Source: JBGCED01 sp045106055
Lineage (GTDB): Bacteria; Pseudomonadota; Alphaproteobacteria; CBDDJK01
Direction: 5' to 3'
DNA length: 37,590 nt
Assembly (NCBI GenBank): GCA_045106055.1
Contig: JBGCED010000068.1
Span: forward strand, 1 to 37,590
Positions 15,038 through 22,635 of this stretch are shown one piece after another (the first letter of the stretch is position 1; the number at the start of each line of letters is the position of its first letter). A model generated the notes under the pieces. That model saw only the letters and a program-made list of their open reading frames with translations, was not told the origin of the DNA and did no database searches. The position numbers and the translations under genes were made by a program.

Positions 15038-16627
15038 TTATGCTTGACCTTGTGAATCTGCTTCGCTTGGTGAATCTGCCTCACTTTCATCTTCGCTTGC
15101 TTCAGCTTCAATCCAACCAAGCTGCACCCTGCATGCCATGATTAATTCATCCAGCTCGCCATGATCCAGATCAAATTCCCGCCAGATACCATCTTCTTCG
15201 CTCATAAGCTCATCGGTGGTAAGCCCAGCAAAATCTTCCAAAGATTTCACATCATTATCGCCAAGCGCAACCAGCATTTGTGGGGTTAAGCCTTCAATAT
15301 CGCTTAATCCATCATCCAAATTCAGCTCATTTAGGCGCGCTTCAAGCTGTTGGGCTTCTGCTTCTAAATGGGATTTGGCGCGCAGCTGCAATTCTTGGGC
15401 GACCTCTTCGTCAAAGCCTTCAATTTCAGCAAGTTCACCCAAAGCGGTATAGGCGATTTCTTCTAAATTGCTAAAGCCTTCCATGACCAACAATCTGGCG
15501 ATCACATCATCAACATCCAAGATTGCCATGAACAAATCAGAAATTTCCTTGGATTCTTGCTGGCGTTTGGTGCTTTCTTGCTCTTCATTTAAAATATCAA
15601 TGTTCCACCCCGTTAGCATTGATGCAAGGCGCACATTCTGCCCATGCCTGCCGATTGCTTTTGATAGATCATCATCAGGCACAACCACATCAATCCGTTT
15701 CTTTTCTTCATCAAGCACCACTTTTGCAACTTCGGCGGGGGCTAATGCGCTCACCACAAACCGCCCCATATCCTCGGTCCATTCAATAATATCAACCTTT
15801 TCACCTTGCAATTCATTGACAACGGCCTGAACCCTGCTGCCGCGCATACCAACGCAAGCCCCAACGGGATCCATTGTCACATCATCGGTGGATACGGCAA
15901 TTTTGGCGCGGCTGCCAGGATCGCGCGCAACCCGCCTGATTTCAATTGTGCCATCATAAATTTCAGGCACTTCTTGGGCAAACAGCATTGCCATAAATTC
16001 GGGGCGCGTGCGCGACAAAAAGATTTGCGGCCCTTTATTTTCCCGCTTAACCTCGGTGATATAGGCGCGCACCCGATCCCCGCGATTAAATTTCTCACGC
16101 GGGATCATTTCATCGCGGCGCATATAGCCTTCTGCTTTGCCAAGATCAATGGTGATATTGCCAAATTCAATCCGTTTGACAACGCCGTGAATAATTTGCC
16201 CCACCCGATCTTTATATTCTTCAAATTGGCGATCCCGCTCGGCTTCTTGAACCTTTTGAACAATGACCTGCTTTGCCGTTTGCGCGGCAATGCGTCCAAA
16301 ATCAATCGGCGGCAAGCGATCTACCAGAAAATCCCCAACCTCTACATCCGCTTGTTTTTTGCGGGCATCATCAAGCAAAATCTGGGTGATTTCATTTTCC
16401 AAATCAACAGGCGCAACAACCTCAATATAGCGCGCCAGCACAATCTCGCCCGATTTGCGATCAATATGGGCGCGAATATCATGTTCCATACCATATTTGG
16501 AACGCCCCGCCTTTTGAATGGCTTGTTCCATGGCTTCCAGCACCAATTCACGGTCAATTAATTTTTCGCGGGCAACAGCGTCCGCAACTGCCAGCATATC
16601 AGCTCTTGCGATTGTAACATTATCCAT
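15038..16627 (-). CDS. nusA: transcription termination/antitermination factor NusA
   Basis: The 529-residue protein shows the NusA N-terminal RNA polymerase-binding domain, an S1 domain (YKDRVGQIIHGVVKRIEFGNITIDLG), two KH domains (DPVGACVGMRGSRVQAVVNEL and SKAIGRHGQNVRLA), and C-terminal helix-hairpin-helix repeats with a domain for antitermination. It binds elongating RNA polymerase and modulates pausing, termination and rRNA antitermination. It follows rimP by 49 bp. The last 18 residues form an acidic Ser/Asp/Glu tail with an imperfect hexapeptide duplication (DSPSEA, DSQGQA). Family-normal otherwise. Confidence 0.98.
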   Translation of the reverse strand: MDNVTIARADMLAVADAVAREKLIDRELVLEAMEQAIQKAGRSKYGMEHDIRAHIDRKSGEIVLARYIEVVAPVDLENEITQILLDDARKKQADVEVGDFLVDRLPPIDFGRIAAQTAKQVIVQKVQEAERDRQFEEYKDRVGQIIHGVVKRIEFGNITIDLGKAEGYMRRDEMIPREKFNRGDRVRAYITEVKRENKGPQIFLSRTRPEFMAMLFAQEVPEIYDGTIEIRRVARDPGSRAKIAVSTDDVTMDPVGACVGMRGSRVQAVVNELQGEKVDIIEWTEDMGRFVVSALAPAEVAKVVLDEEKKRIDVVVPDDDLSKAIGRHGQNVRLASMLTGWNIDILNEEQESTKRQQESKEISDLFMAILDVDDVIARLLVMEGFSNLEEIAYTALGELAEIEGFDEEVAQELQLRAKSHLEAEAQQLEARLNELNLDDGLSDIEGLTPQMLVALGDNDVKSLEDFAGLTTDELMSEEDGIWREFDLDHGELDELIMACRVQLGWIEAEASEDESEADSPSEADSQGQA

Positions 16628-16676
16628 TTTAAAGCTCCTTATGATTCATCATCTTTATGATTATGTTTAAAATTTA

Positions 16677-17261
16677 TTAATTTTCCTGCTGGGAATCCTC
16701 ATCATCCCCATTTACACCCATATTCGCGTCCAAAAACGCACCTTCCACCCCATCCAGCACGCCAAGCGATTCTGCTTGTTTACGGCTAAATGCCAATAAA
16801 TGATCGTCTAAGATTAATTTTGCTTCCTCAATTTGATCAAAGGGCAGTGAAAATTCCGCGCCCGCCTCGTCCTTGATGGTAATGGTTTGATCTGCATCAA
16901 CCCCTTGCAAAATCCCCCGAAACCGTTTGCGCCCATTTTGCAGCCATTTAAGCTGGATGCGCACCAAGAATCCCTGCCATTTTTTAAAATCCTTTACCCT
17001 GGTAAGCGGACGATCAATCCCAGGAGAGCTTACCTCAAGACTATAAGCAGCTTCAATTGGATCGTCCACATCCATCAATGCAGAGATAACATGGCTGATT
17101 TGCGCGCAATCATCCACCGATATTGGCAGATCATCCATACGATCCGCCATAATTTGCAAGGTCATGCGTTTTTGTCCAAGCAAGCGGATGCGCACAATTT
17201 CAAACCCCATATCCTGCAAGGCTGGGCTTAGCATGTCGTGTAATTTTTGCACAATATCCAT
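16677..17261 (-). CDS. rimP: ribosome maturation factor RimP
   Basis: This 194-residue protein has the RimP N-terminal domain with YSLEVSSPGIDRPLT, the family's best-conserved motif, and a C-terminal SH3-like domain (FRGILQGVD to LPFDQIEEAKLILD). It assists late assembly of the 30S subunit. An acidic tail closes the protein. It begins the rimP-nusA-ylxR-infB operon; the 5' region carries a strong 11-bp hairpin at 17298-17328, which may belong to the leader RNA. Confidence 0.96.
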   Translation of the reverse strand: MDIVQKLHDMLSPALQDMGFEIVRIRLLGQKRMTLQIMADRMDDLPISVDDCAQISHVISALMDVDDPIEAAYSLEVSSPGIDRPLTRVKDFKKWQGFLVRIQLKWLQNGRKRFRGILQGVDADQTITIKDEAGAEFSLPFDQIEEAKLILDDHLLAFSRKQAESLGVLDGVEGAFLDANMGVNGDDEDSQQEN

Positions 17262-17297
17262 TTTTCCTCACTTGCCGTTTATTATGGCGCATTTTTA

Positions 17298-17328
17298 TTG
17301 CGTAAAACCGGCGCCCAGTTTTACGCAA
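17298..17328 (-). promoter_or_regulatory. hairpin in presumed rimP leader
   Basis: TTGCGTAAAAC (17298-17308) and its exact reverse complement (17318-17328) enclose a 9-base loop CGGCGCCCA, 36 bp before the rimP start codon. It lacks a following T-run for a terminator on the minus strand. It may be a leader-RNA structure or an operator for the rimP operon. Confidence 0.45.
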
Positions 17329-17337
17329 AATGCTCTA

Positions 17338-17425
17338 GGCTACGCTGCACTAGCAGCGGCGCACGCTTGTGCGCTTTATCACTCACTCGCGCTCATCTTA
17401 ACGATGATGCGCTTTATCACTCACT
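17338..17425. repeat. repeat cluster upstream of rimP related to the 65-bp array
   Basis: A segment at 17338-17376 aligns with the GC-rich half of the 65-bp repeat at 3113-3149: GGCTACGC, then ACT, then GCGGCGC, then GCGCTT in the same order and nearly the same spacing. Next, GCGCTTTATCACTCACT occurs twice (17371-17387 and 17409-17425; 38-bp period). The stretch 17262-17615 has no gene: it holds the hairpin, this cluster and the terminator, and AT-rich sequence from 17500 on in which I see nothing more. Confidence 0.6.
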
Positions 17426-17465
17426 TGCGGTTAGGCTTACACCATAATCTATTTTTGCATTAAAA

Positions 17466-17494
17466 AAGGCGGGCCTTTTAAAAAGACCCACCTT
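17466..17494 (-). terminator. rho-independent terminator for tolB-hemJ
   Basis: On the minus strand, AAGGTGGGTCTTTT and AAAAGGCCCGCCTT form a continuous 14-bp stem (two G-U pairs) around a single loop base, directly followed by TTTT. Direction and position fit the end of the tolB-hemJ transcript, and insulate it from the rimP operon. No T-run follows on the plus strand. The minimal loop suggests the innermost A-U pairs are open. Confidence 0.8.
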
Positions 17495-17615
17495 CAAAGA
17501 ATTGATTATCATGGTTGATTTTAAATCCGCTTAAAATCAACAGCTTCATCAAAACATATCAAAGCGTTAAGCTATAACTAGCCCAGTTTTCAGTTTCATT
17601 CAAGCCCTTTAAGCG

Positions 17616-18056
17616 TTAAAAAGGTTTTAAAATTACCAAAATCAATATAAAAATTAAAATAATGGTCGGCACTTCGTTCAAAATTCGAAAATATTTATCG
17701 CTTTTTTGATTCGAATTGGCGGCAAATTGCTTGCGGTGGCGCGCCATTACCATATGCGAAATTGTTAAAATCACGATCAAAGACAATTTTGCGTGCATCC
17801 AGCCCGATTTATAAAATCCTCCTTCAACCATCAGCCACAAACCAAAAACCCATGTGCCAATCATTGCGGGATTCATAATGGCGCGCAGCAAGCGCCGCTC
17901 CATGATTTGCAATGTCATATCCGTGCCTGGATTTGGGTCACTGCCCGTTGGCGCAGCCGCAACATGATAGACAAACAGGCGCGGCAGATAAAACAACCCC
18001 GCCATCCACGCAAACACAGAAAATAAATGCAATATTTTCAACCATTCATAAAGCAT
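17616..18056 (-). CDS. hemJ: protoporphyrinogen IX oxidase HemJ
   Basis: The 146-residue membrane protein has four hydrophobic helices and the HemJ N-terminal signature WLKILHLFSVFAWMAGLFYLP with H10, followed by RLFVYH (H31), the histidines thought to matter for heme binding and catalysis. A basic loop MERRLLRAIMNP and a final NEVPTII helix match the family. HemJ converts protoporphyrinogen IX to protoporphyrin IX at the inner membrane and replaces HemG/HemY in most alphaproteobacteria. It follows tolB by 21 bp. In many relatives hemJ lies near hemE, hemH or rho, so the tolB neighbourhood is unusual. A rho-independent terminator follows. Confidence 0.92.
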   Translation of the reverse strand: MLYEWLKILHLFSVFAWMAGLFYLPRLFVYHVAAAPTGSDPNPGTDMTLQIMERRLLRAIMNPAMIGTWVFGLWLMVEGGFYKSGWMHAKLSLIVILTISHMVMARHRKQFAANSNQKSDKYFRILNEVPTIILIFILILVILKPF

Positions 18057-18077
18057 GATTATATCACCTTTTAAAAA

Positions 18078-19415
18078 TTATGGATTAAGCGGCCCCCAAG
18101 CAGGATCAGAACCATCAATCGGCGTAATGATTCGCCGTTCATTCATGCCTGTTAAGTCAACCGACATAATATGGCTGGTTTTGCTGCCATCTGGCTGCGG
18201 TGTTTCGCGAAAGAACAAAATGACCCGCCCATTTGGCGACCAAGTCGGCCCCTCATTATGATAGCCTTCAACCAATAAACGCTCCCCCGTGCCATCGGGG
18301 CGCATCACCCCAATATAGAATTTACCCGCCAGCATTTTGGTAAACGCAATTAAATCCCCGCGCGGCGACCAAACAGGCGTGCCATAGCGCCCATCGCCAA
18401 AGCTGATGCGGCGTTGATTGCTGCCATCCCTGTTCATTACATAAAGCTGTTGTGTGCCGCCGCGATCCGATTCAAAGGTAATTTGATTGCCATCAGGCGC
18501 ATAGGAAGGGGCGGTATCAATCGCGCCATTATTGGTTAATTGTACGGTTTGGCGGGTTGCCAAATTTAGCGCATAAATATTGGTGCTATTGCCTTTTGCA
18601 TAGCTCATCACCACATCCTTGCCATCAGGGGAGAATCTGGGCGCAAAGCTCATCCCTTTAAATGCGCCCAAAACCTCTTGCTTGCCCGTTTGAATGTTAA
18701 ATAAATAAACGCGCGGTGCATTGTTAAAATAGCTTAAATAGGTGATTTCCTGCGATATGGGTGAAAAACGCGGGGTAAGCACCAAAGTGCTGCCATCGGT
18801 TAGGAATTTATGATTCGCCCCATCTTGATCCATCAAGGCAAGTTGCTTTTTACGGTTTTTGGGCGGACCGCTTTCTGCGATATAGATGATGCGGCTGTCA
18901 AAATAACCAGATTCACCTGTGATGCGTTTATAAATTGCATCCGAAATAATATGGGCAATGCGCCGCCAATTATTAATCTCGGTCGAATAGGCAAAGCCCA
19001 GCATCTGCGCTTCTGCAAACACATCCCACAGCCGAAATTCAACCCGCAGCGTGCCATCTTGCCCTGCCTGCACCCTGCCATTGATTAAGGCTTGGGCGTT
19101 AATCAAACGCCAATCGGCAAAATTCGGGCGCACTTCAATGTCAATATTGCTGCTGATAAAGGCTTGCTGGTTAATCGGCGCAAACAGCCCAGAGCGCTGT
19201 AAATTGCTTTCAATGACGCTGCGGATTTGCGCCCCAACCTCTTGTAATTGCGCATCATTTGTATTGAAATTAACCAATGCAATCGGCAGGGGCTGCACAT
19301 TCCCGCGCGTAATGTCAATGGTGACCTCAGCCTTTGCTGCAAGCGTTGGAAGCAGCAGCGCAGAAATGGCAATCGCGCATAAGCGCGTATAAAACCATGC
19401 TTTAATTGCGTTCAT
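18078..19415 (-). CDS. tolB: Tol-Pal system periplasmic protein TolB
   Basis: The 445-residue protein has a signal peptide (likely cut after AKA, residue 29), an N-terminal alpha/beta domain (PIALVNF to GRVQAGQDGTLRVEFRLWDV) and a C-terminal six-bladed propeller with repeated TPSYAPDGNQITFESDRGG, TPVWSPRGD and GPTWSPNGR blade motifs. TolB links peptidoglycan-associated lipoprotein Pal to the inner-membrane Tol proteins and helps constrict the outer membrane at division. It is usually preceded by tolQRA and followed by pal; here it starts a transcript on its own, divergent from a GNAT gene, and is followed by hemJ. Confidence 0.97.
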   Translation of the reverse strand: MNAIKAWFYTRLCAIAISALLLPTLAAKAEVTIDITRGNVQPLPIALVNFNTNDAQLQEVGAQIRSVIESNLQRSGLFAPINQQAFISSNIDIEVRPNFADWRLINAQALINGRVQAGQDGTLRVEFRLWDVFAEAQMLGFAYSTEINNWRRIAHIISDAIYKRITGESGYFDSRIIYIAESGPPKNRKKQLALMDQDGANHKFLTDGSTLVLTPRFSPISQEITYLSYFNNAPRVYLFNIQTGKQEVLGAFKGMSFAPRFSPDGKDVVMSYAKGNSTNIYALNLATRQTVQLTNNGAIDTAPSYAPDGNQITFESDRGGTQQLYVMNRDGSNQRRISFGDGRYGTPVWSPRGDLIAFTKMLAGKFYIGVMRPDGTGERLLVEGYHNEGPTWSPNGRVILFFRETPQPDGSKTSHIMSVDLTGMNERRIITPIDGSDPAWGPLNP

Positions 19416-19460
19416 ATATATGTTACCTTAAAGTTTATGGTTTTTTTAAAAAATTCCTCA

Positions 19461-19482
19461 AATTTAAAGCAAGGTTTAAATT
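19461..19482. promoter_or_regulatory. 8-bp palindrome between divergent tolB and GNAT genes
   Basis: AATTTAAA (19461-19468) is mirrored by TTTAAATT (19475-19482) with a GCAAGG spacer, near the centre of the 144-bp divergent gap. It could be an operator, but AT-rich palindromes arise easily by chance here. Confidence 0.3.
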
Positions 19483-19559
19483 CGCTTTTTAAGATAGGGC
19501 AATTTTAAGCGTAGTTCAATCCTTAACCCCAAAATAATTCAGGCGCAAATACATAGATC

Positions 19560-20138
19560 ATGGCTTTGTTTCGGCGAAAATCAGCAGTTGAAAGCGCAAT
19601 GCGGCAAACCGCAGAACGCATTTTAATTCATCCTTGGCGCAAAGAAGATGGCGCGGAATGGGTAAAGCTGCGCAGCCATAGCCGCCAATTTATTGAACCT
19701 TTTGAACCTTCATGGCCGCCGCGTTTAACGCTTGATGATTTTGAACGCCGCCGCACACGAATCACCCATGAACTGGCAATGGAGATGAATTACAGCTTTT
19801 TGCTGCGCAGGCTTAGCGATAAAGTGCTGCTTGGGGGGTTATCCTTGTATCATGTCAGGCGGGCTGCGCTTCAATGTGCCACGCTTAGCTATTGGATTGG
19901 CGCGCCTTATGCCCGTCAAGGCTATATGAAAGAGGGGTTATCCTTGCTTGAAACATTCGCCTTTGAGGTTTTGAACCTGCATCGGATGGAGGCCTATTGC
20001 TTGCCCAATAATTATTCCAGCCTTGCCCTATTGCGCAGTGCAGGCTTCCATGATGAGGGGATAGCGCTTAAATATTTACGCATTCAAGGCGAATGGCAAG
20101 ATCATCTGCGCTTTGCCAAAATCAATCCCCTAACCTAG
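19560..20138 (+). CDS. GNAT acetyltransferase, RimJ/RimL-like
   Basis: The 192-residue protein shows the GNAT fold of the ribosomal-protein-serine/alanine acetyltransferase group: IHPWRKEDGAEW at strand 1, LGGLSLYHVRRAALQCATLSYWIGAPYARQGYMKEGL with the acetyl-CoA loop (motif R-x-x-G-x near ARQGYM), then HRMEAYCLPNNYSSLALLRSAGFHDEGI with the catalytic asparagine-rich turn. It transfers acetyl from acetyl-CoA to an amino group, probably a protein N-terminus. RimJ is the closest match I can name but the substrate cannot be assigned. It is transcribed away from tolB and converges on the rsh gene with a 37-bp gap filled by a 13-bp repeat. Confidence 0.88.
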   Translation: MALFRRKSAVESAMRQTAERILIHPWRKEDGAEWVKLRSHSRQFIEPFEPSWPPRLTLDDFERRRTRITHELAMEMNYSFLLRRLSDKVLLGGLSLYHVRRAALQCATLSYWIGAPYARQGYMKEGLSLLETFAFEVLNLHRMEAYCLPNNYSSLALLRSAGFHDEGIALKYLRIQGEWQDHLRFAKINPLT

Positions 20139-20146
20139 ATCCCCCC

Positions 20147-20185
20147 ACATTAAAAACCCGCATTAGAAACCCACATTAAAAACGC
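20147..20185. repeat. 13-bp tandem repeat (3 copies) across the rsh stop codon
   Basis: Units at 20147-20159, 20160-20172 and 20173-20185 share (A/G)CATTA(A/G)AAACCC. The third unit contains the minus-strand TAA stop of rsh (20176-20178). It fills the convergent gap with the GNAT gene. Confidence 0.85.
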
Positions 20186-22626
20186 TGAATTTGATCAACA
20201 TTTTCAAGCAGGATCAAGGCGGATTGAACGCGGTGATAATGGCGGGCATTTGAAACCTCAAGCTCCAAATCCATCACATATAAATCTTTAAAGCGTTCGC
20301 GGAATTTCAAATTGGCAATATTGCAGCCTTCTTTGGTTGTAAGCCCCGTTATTTCATGCAGCACCCCTGGTTGGTTCAGCAAGGTCATGCGCAATTTAAC
20401 TTTATAACGCGCATTTTGATCTGCATCTTTTTCCCATTGCGCATCAATCCACCGTTGCTTTAACCCCTCCAACCGTTCAAGCGATAGGCAATCGGTGCGA
20501 TGGATCGTGACTTGCGAATCAGTTGGCATAAAGCCAATAATGCGCTCGCCAGGTAACGGGCAGCAGCAACCCGCAAAATGATAAATCGCGGCATTTTTAT
20601 CTTGCACTGTCTTTCCAACATCAAGCGCAATCCGTTTTTTAATTTGTGTGCTTAAATGGATGGATGCGCTGTTAAGGGCTGGGGGATGCTGCATATTCGC
20701 ACCAGGATAGGCGGCAGTCAAAACATCCTTCATGCTAAGTGTATCTTTGGTATCAGCAAGGCTTTCTGGCAATATGCCGTCATTCATTGCTTCAATCCAA
20801 TGCGCCACCCGATAGAATAATTCATCCGTTTTTTGTTCAATATGATCACCATTAGGGTGGTCTTTGGGCAGGGTGATCAGCTGTTCCGCAACCTTATCAA
20901 GCACATTTACATTCATCGGATAGCCTTGCTGGTCAAAATATCGTTGCAGCGCAAAGCGGCCTTGTTCAACCATATGCTTACGCCGAAGGGCGGCAAGCCC
21001 TTCTTTTACGCGCTTGCGCCCACGGCTGCTATAGACCCAGCTTGTCCATGTTTCATTAAGCTGTTGGGTTTCTGCGCGGATGATTTCAACCTGCCGGCCG
21101 CTTTCAAAAATCCGTGTCTTTAGCGGCACTCTGCGCCCGTTAATTTTTGCACCCACCGCATAAAAGCCAAAATTAGAATGCACATGAAAGGCATAATCAA
21201 GCGGGGTTGAGCCTTTTTTTACGAAAAAGACCTTTCCCTTTGGCGAAATAATATAAATTTGATTTTGAGATGTTGCTTCTTCTATCGCTTCTGAAATATC
21301 GTCATCATCTGTATGCGCAAGGATCAAACTATCCAAAAGTCGCTGCAAAAAGCTGGAACGCCCGTGATTTTGTTTGGCAATATCGCTGGTTGATTTCCCG
21401 CCATTTGCTGCGCGTGATTTATAAAGCCAATGCGCGGCATCGCCTTTTTCTGCATGTTCATGCATTTTCTTTGATCGGATCTGCACCTCTATGCGAATGC
21501 CCAATTCCTGTACGATGGTTTTTAAATTGGCTTTTGCTTCTTGCGTGACCGCTTCTGACTCGCCCGAAGCAGGGTTAAAATGGGACAAATTAGAAAACAA
21601 CCCCGCTTTATCCCACTGCTTTGAAGCCTTAAAATATATCACCGTATGGAGTGAGGAATAGCCATTTTTCTTAGGGGTAGAGATATAATCATTAAATTCA
21701 TCATCAACCGAAGAATGCTGCCTATGTAAAATGCCAAGCGCATGATAGCAGGCATCCTCATCATCTGTAATCACGCGAAAGGCAATCACATCGGATAATT
21801 TTGATAGGGTGATTTTTTGCGCATTAAGCTTTAAATAGGTTGAATAAGGTGCTTTTACCCTGCCCGTGACCTGTGACTTGATGCCTTCTTGTGCAAGCTG
21901 ATCATGTATTTTATCGCTGATAAGCCCCAGCAATTCACCCGATTGTGCATGGGCATTTGAAAGCGCTTTATGAATGGTTTCATAGGCTTCTGGGTTAAGC
22001 TGTTTAAAGCCTAAATCCTGTAATTCTTCTTTCCATTTGGTAAGCCCAGCAAAATCTGCTAAATTGGCAAAAACAAAGGTTTCTTGTGCTTTTTTCTTGC
22101 GCTTTTCTTCGCCCTTTTTATGTCCAAGCGTGCGCATATTATGCAGCCGATCGGCGGCTTTAATGATCAACACCCTTAAATCTTTGATGATAAAGCTTGC
22201 CAATTTATGAAGATTGGCTTCATCCTTGGTAAATTGTGATTCTTCTGCTTCCAGCTTGGTAAGCTTGGTCACACCGTCCACCAGCAGCGCAACATCCTCA
22301 CCAAAATCCCGTTTAATATCGTCATCGCTATGATCGGTATCTTCAACCACATCATGCAATAGCCCCGCGATTAAGGTTGCCTGATCCACCTGTTCATCAA
22401 TCATAATTTCGGCAACGGCAATCGGGTGGGATACATAAGGATCGCCTGAATCGCGCATTACGCCCGCATGCGCAACCTCAATAAAGCGATAGGCTTTTGA
22501 AATAAGCGCAACATCCGCATCAGGCATATAGGCGGTGATTTTTGCAAGGAAAGCATCAAGGCTGATATAGGATTCTATATCAGATATATTGGGCGTGGGG
22601 TCAGGGGCGGGTGTTATGGTACTCAT
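20176..22626 (-). CDS. rsh: RelA/SpoT-family bifunctional (p)ppGpp synthetase/hydrolase
   Basis: The 816-residue protein has the full long-Rsh order. The HD hydrolase site is intact (R58, H67, H91-D92, E95-D96, D159, N163). The synthetase domain has GRVKAPYSTYLKL, SDVIAFRVI (D279), STPKKNGYSSLHT and IEVQIRSKKMH. TGS (IYIISPKGKVFF), a CCCPLPGE zinc-finger/CC domain and a C-terminal ACT domain follow. It makes and degrades the stringent-response alarmone. The motif before the DYI segment is EFND (310-313), close to the EXDD type of monofunctional RelA and not the RXKD of bifunctional enzymes. I start at ATG 22624-22626; a TTG just before it is less likely. It lies 9 bp after rarA. Confidence 0.95.
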   Translation of the reverse strand: MSTITPAPDPTPNISDIESYISLDAFLAKITAYMPDADVALISKAYRFIEVAHAGVMRDSGDPYVSHPIAVAEIMIDEQVDQATLIAGLLHDVVEDTDHSDDDIKRDFGEDVALLVDGVTKLTKLEAEESQFTKDEANLHKLASFIIKDLRVLIIKAADRLHNMRTLGHKKGEEKRKKKAQETFVFANLADFAGLTKWKEELQDLGFKQLNPEAYETIHKALSNAHAQSGELLGLISDKIHDQLAQEGIKSQVTGRVKAPYSTYLKLNAQKITLSKLSDVIAFRVITDDEDACYHALGILHRQHSSVDDEFNDYISTPKKNGYSSLHTVIYFKASKQWDKAGLFSNLSHFNPASGESEAVTQEAKANLKTIVQELGIRIEVQIRSKKMHEHAEKGDAAHWLYKSRAANGGKSTSDIAKQNHGRSSFLQRLLDSLILAHTDDDDISEAIEEATSQNQIYIISPKGKVFFVKKGSTPLDYAFHVHSNFGFYAVGAKINGRRVPLKTRIFESGRQVEIIRAETQQLNETWTSWVYSSRGRKRVKEGLAALRRKHMVEQGRFALQRYFDQQGYPMNVNVLDKVAEQLITLPKDHPNGDHIEQKTDELFYRVAHWIEAMNDGILPESLADTKDTLSMKDVLTAAYPGANMQHPPALNSASIHLSTQIKKRIALDVGKTVQDKNAAIYHFAGCCCPLPGERIIGFMPTDSQVTIHRTDCLSLERLEGLKQRWIDAQWEKDADQNARYKVKLRMTLLNQPGVLHEITGLTTKEGCNIANLKFRERFKDLYVMDLELEVSNARHYHRVQSALILLENVDQIQRF

Positions 22627-22635
22627 CAAGCTGTC

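Noticed and set aside
15042..15077. 18-bp tandem repeat at the nusA C-terminus
   Set aside because: The two units match at only about three-quarters of positions, and an acidic Ser/Asp/Glu tail would produce such similarity without duplication; kept only as a note under nusA.
15806..16561. 251-codon frame on the plus strand
   Set aside because: Antisense to nusA, no recognisable domain, and it conflicts with a certain gene.
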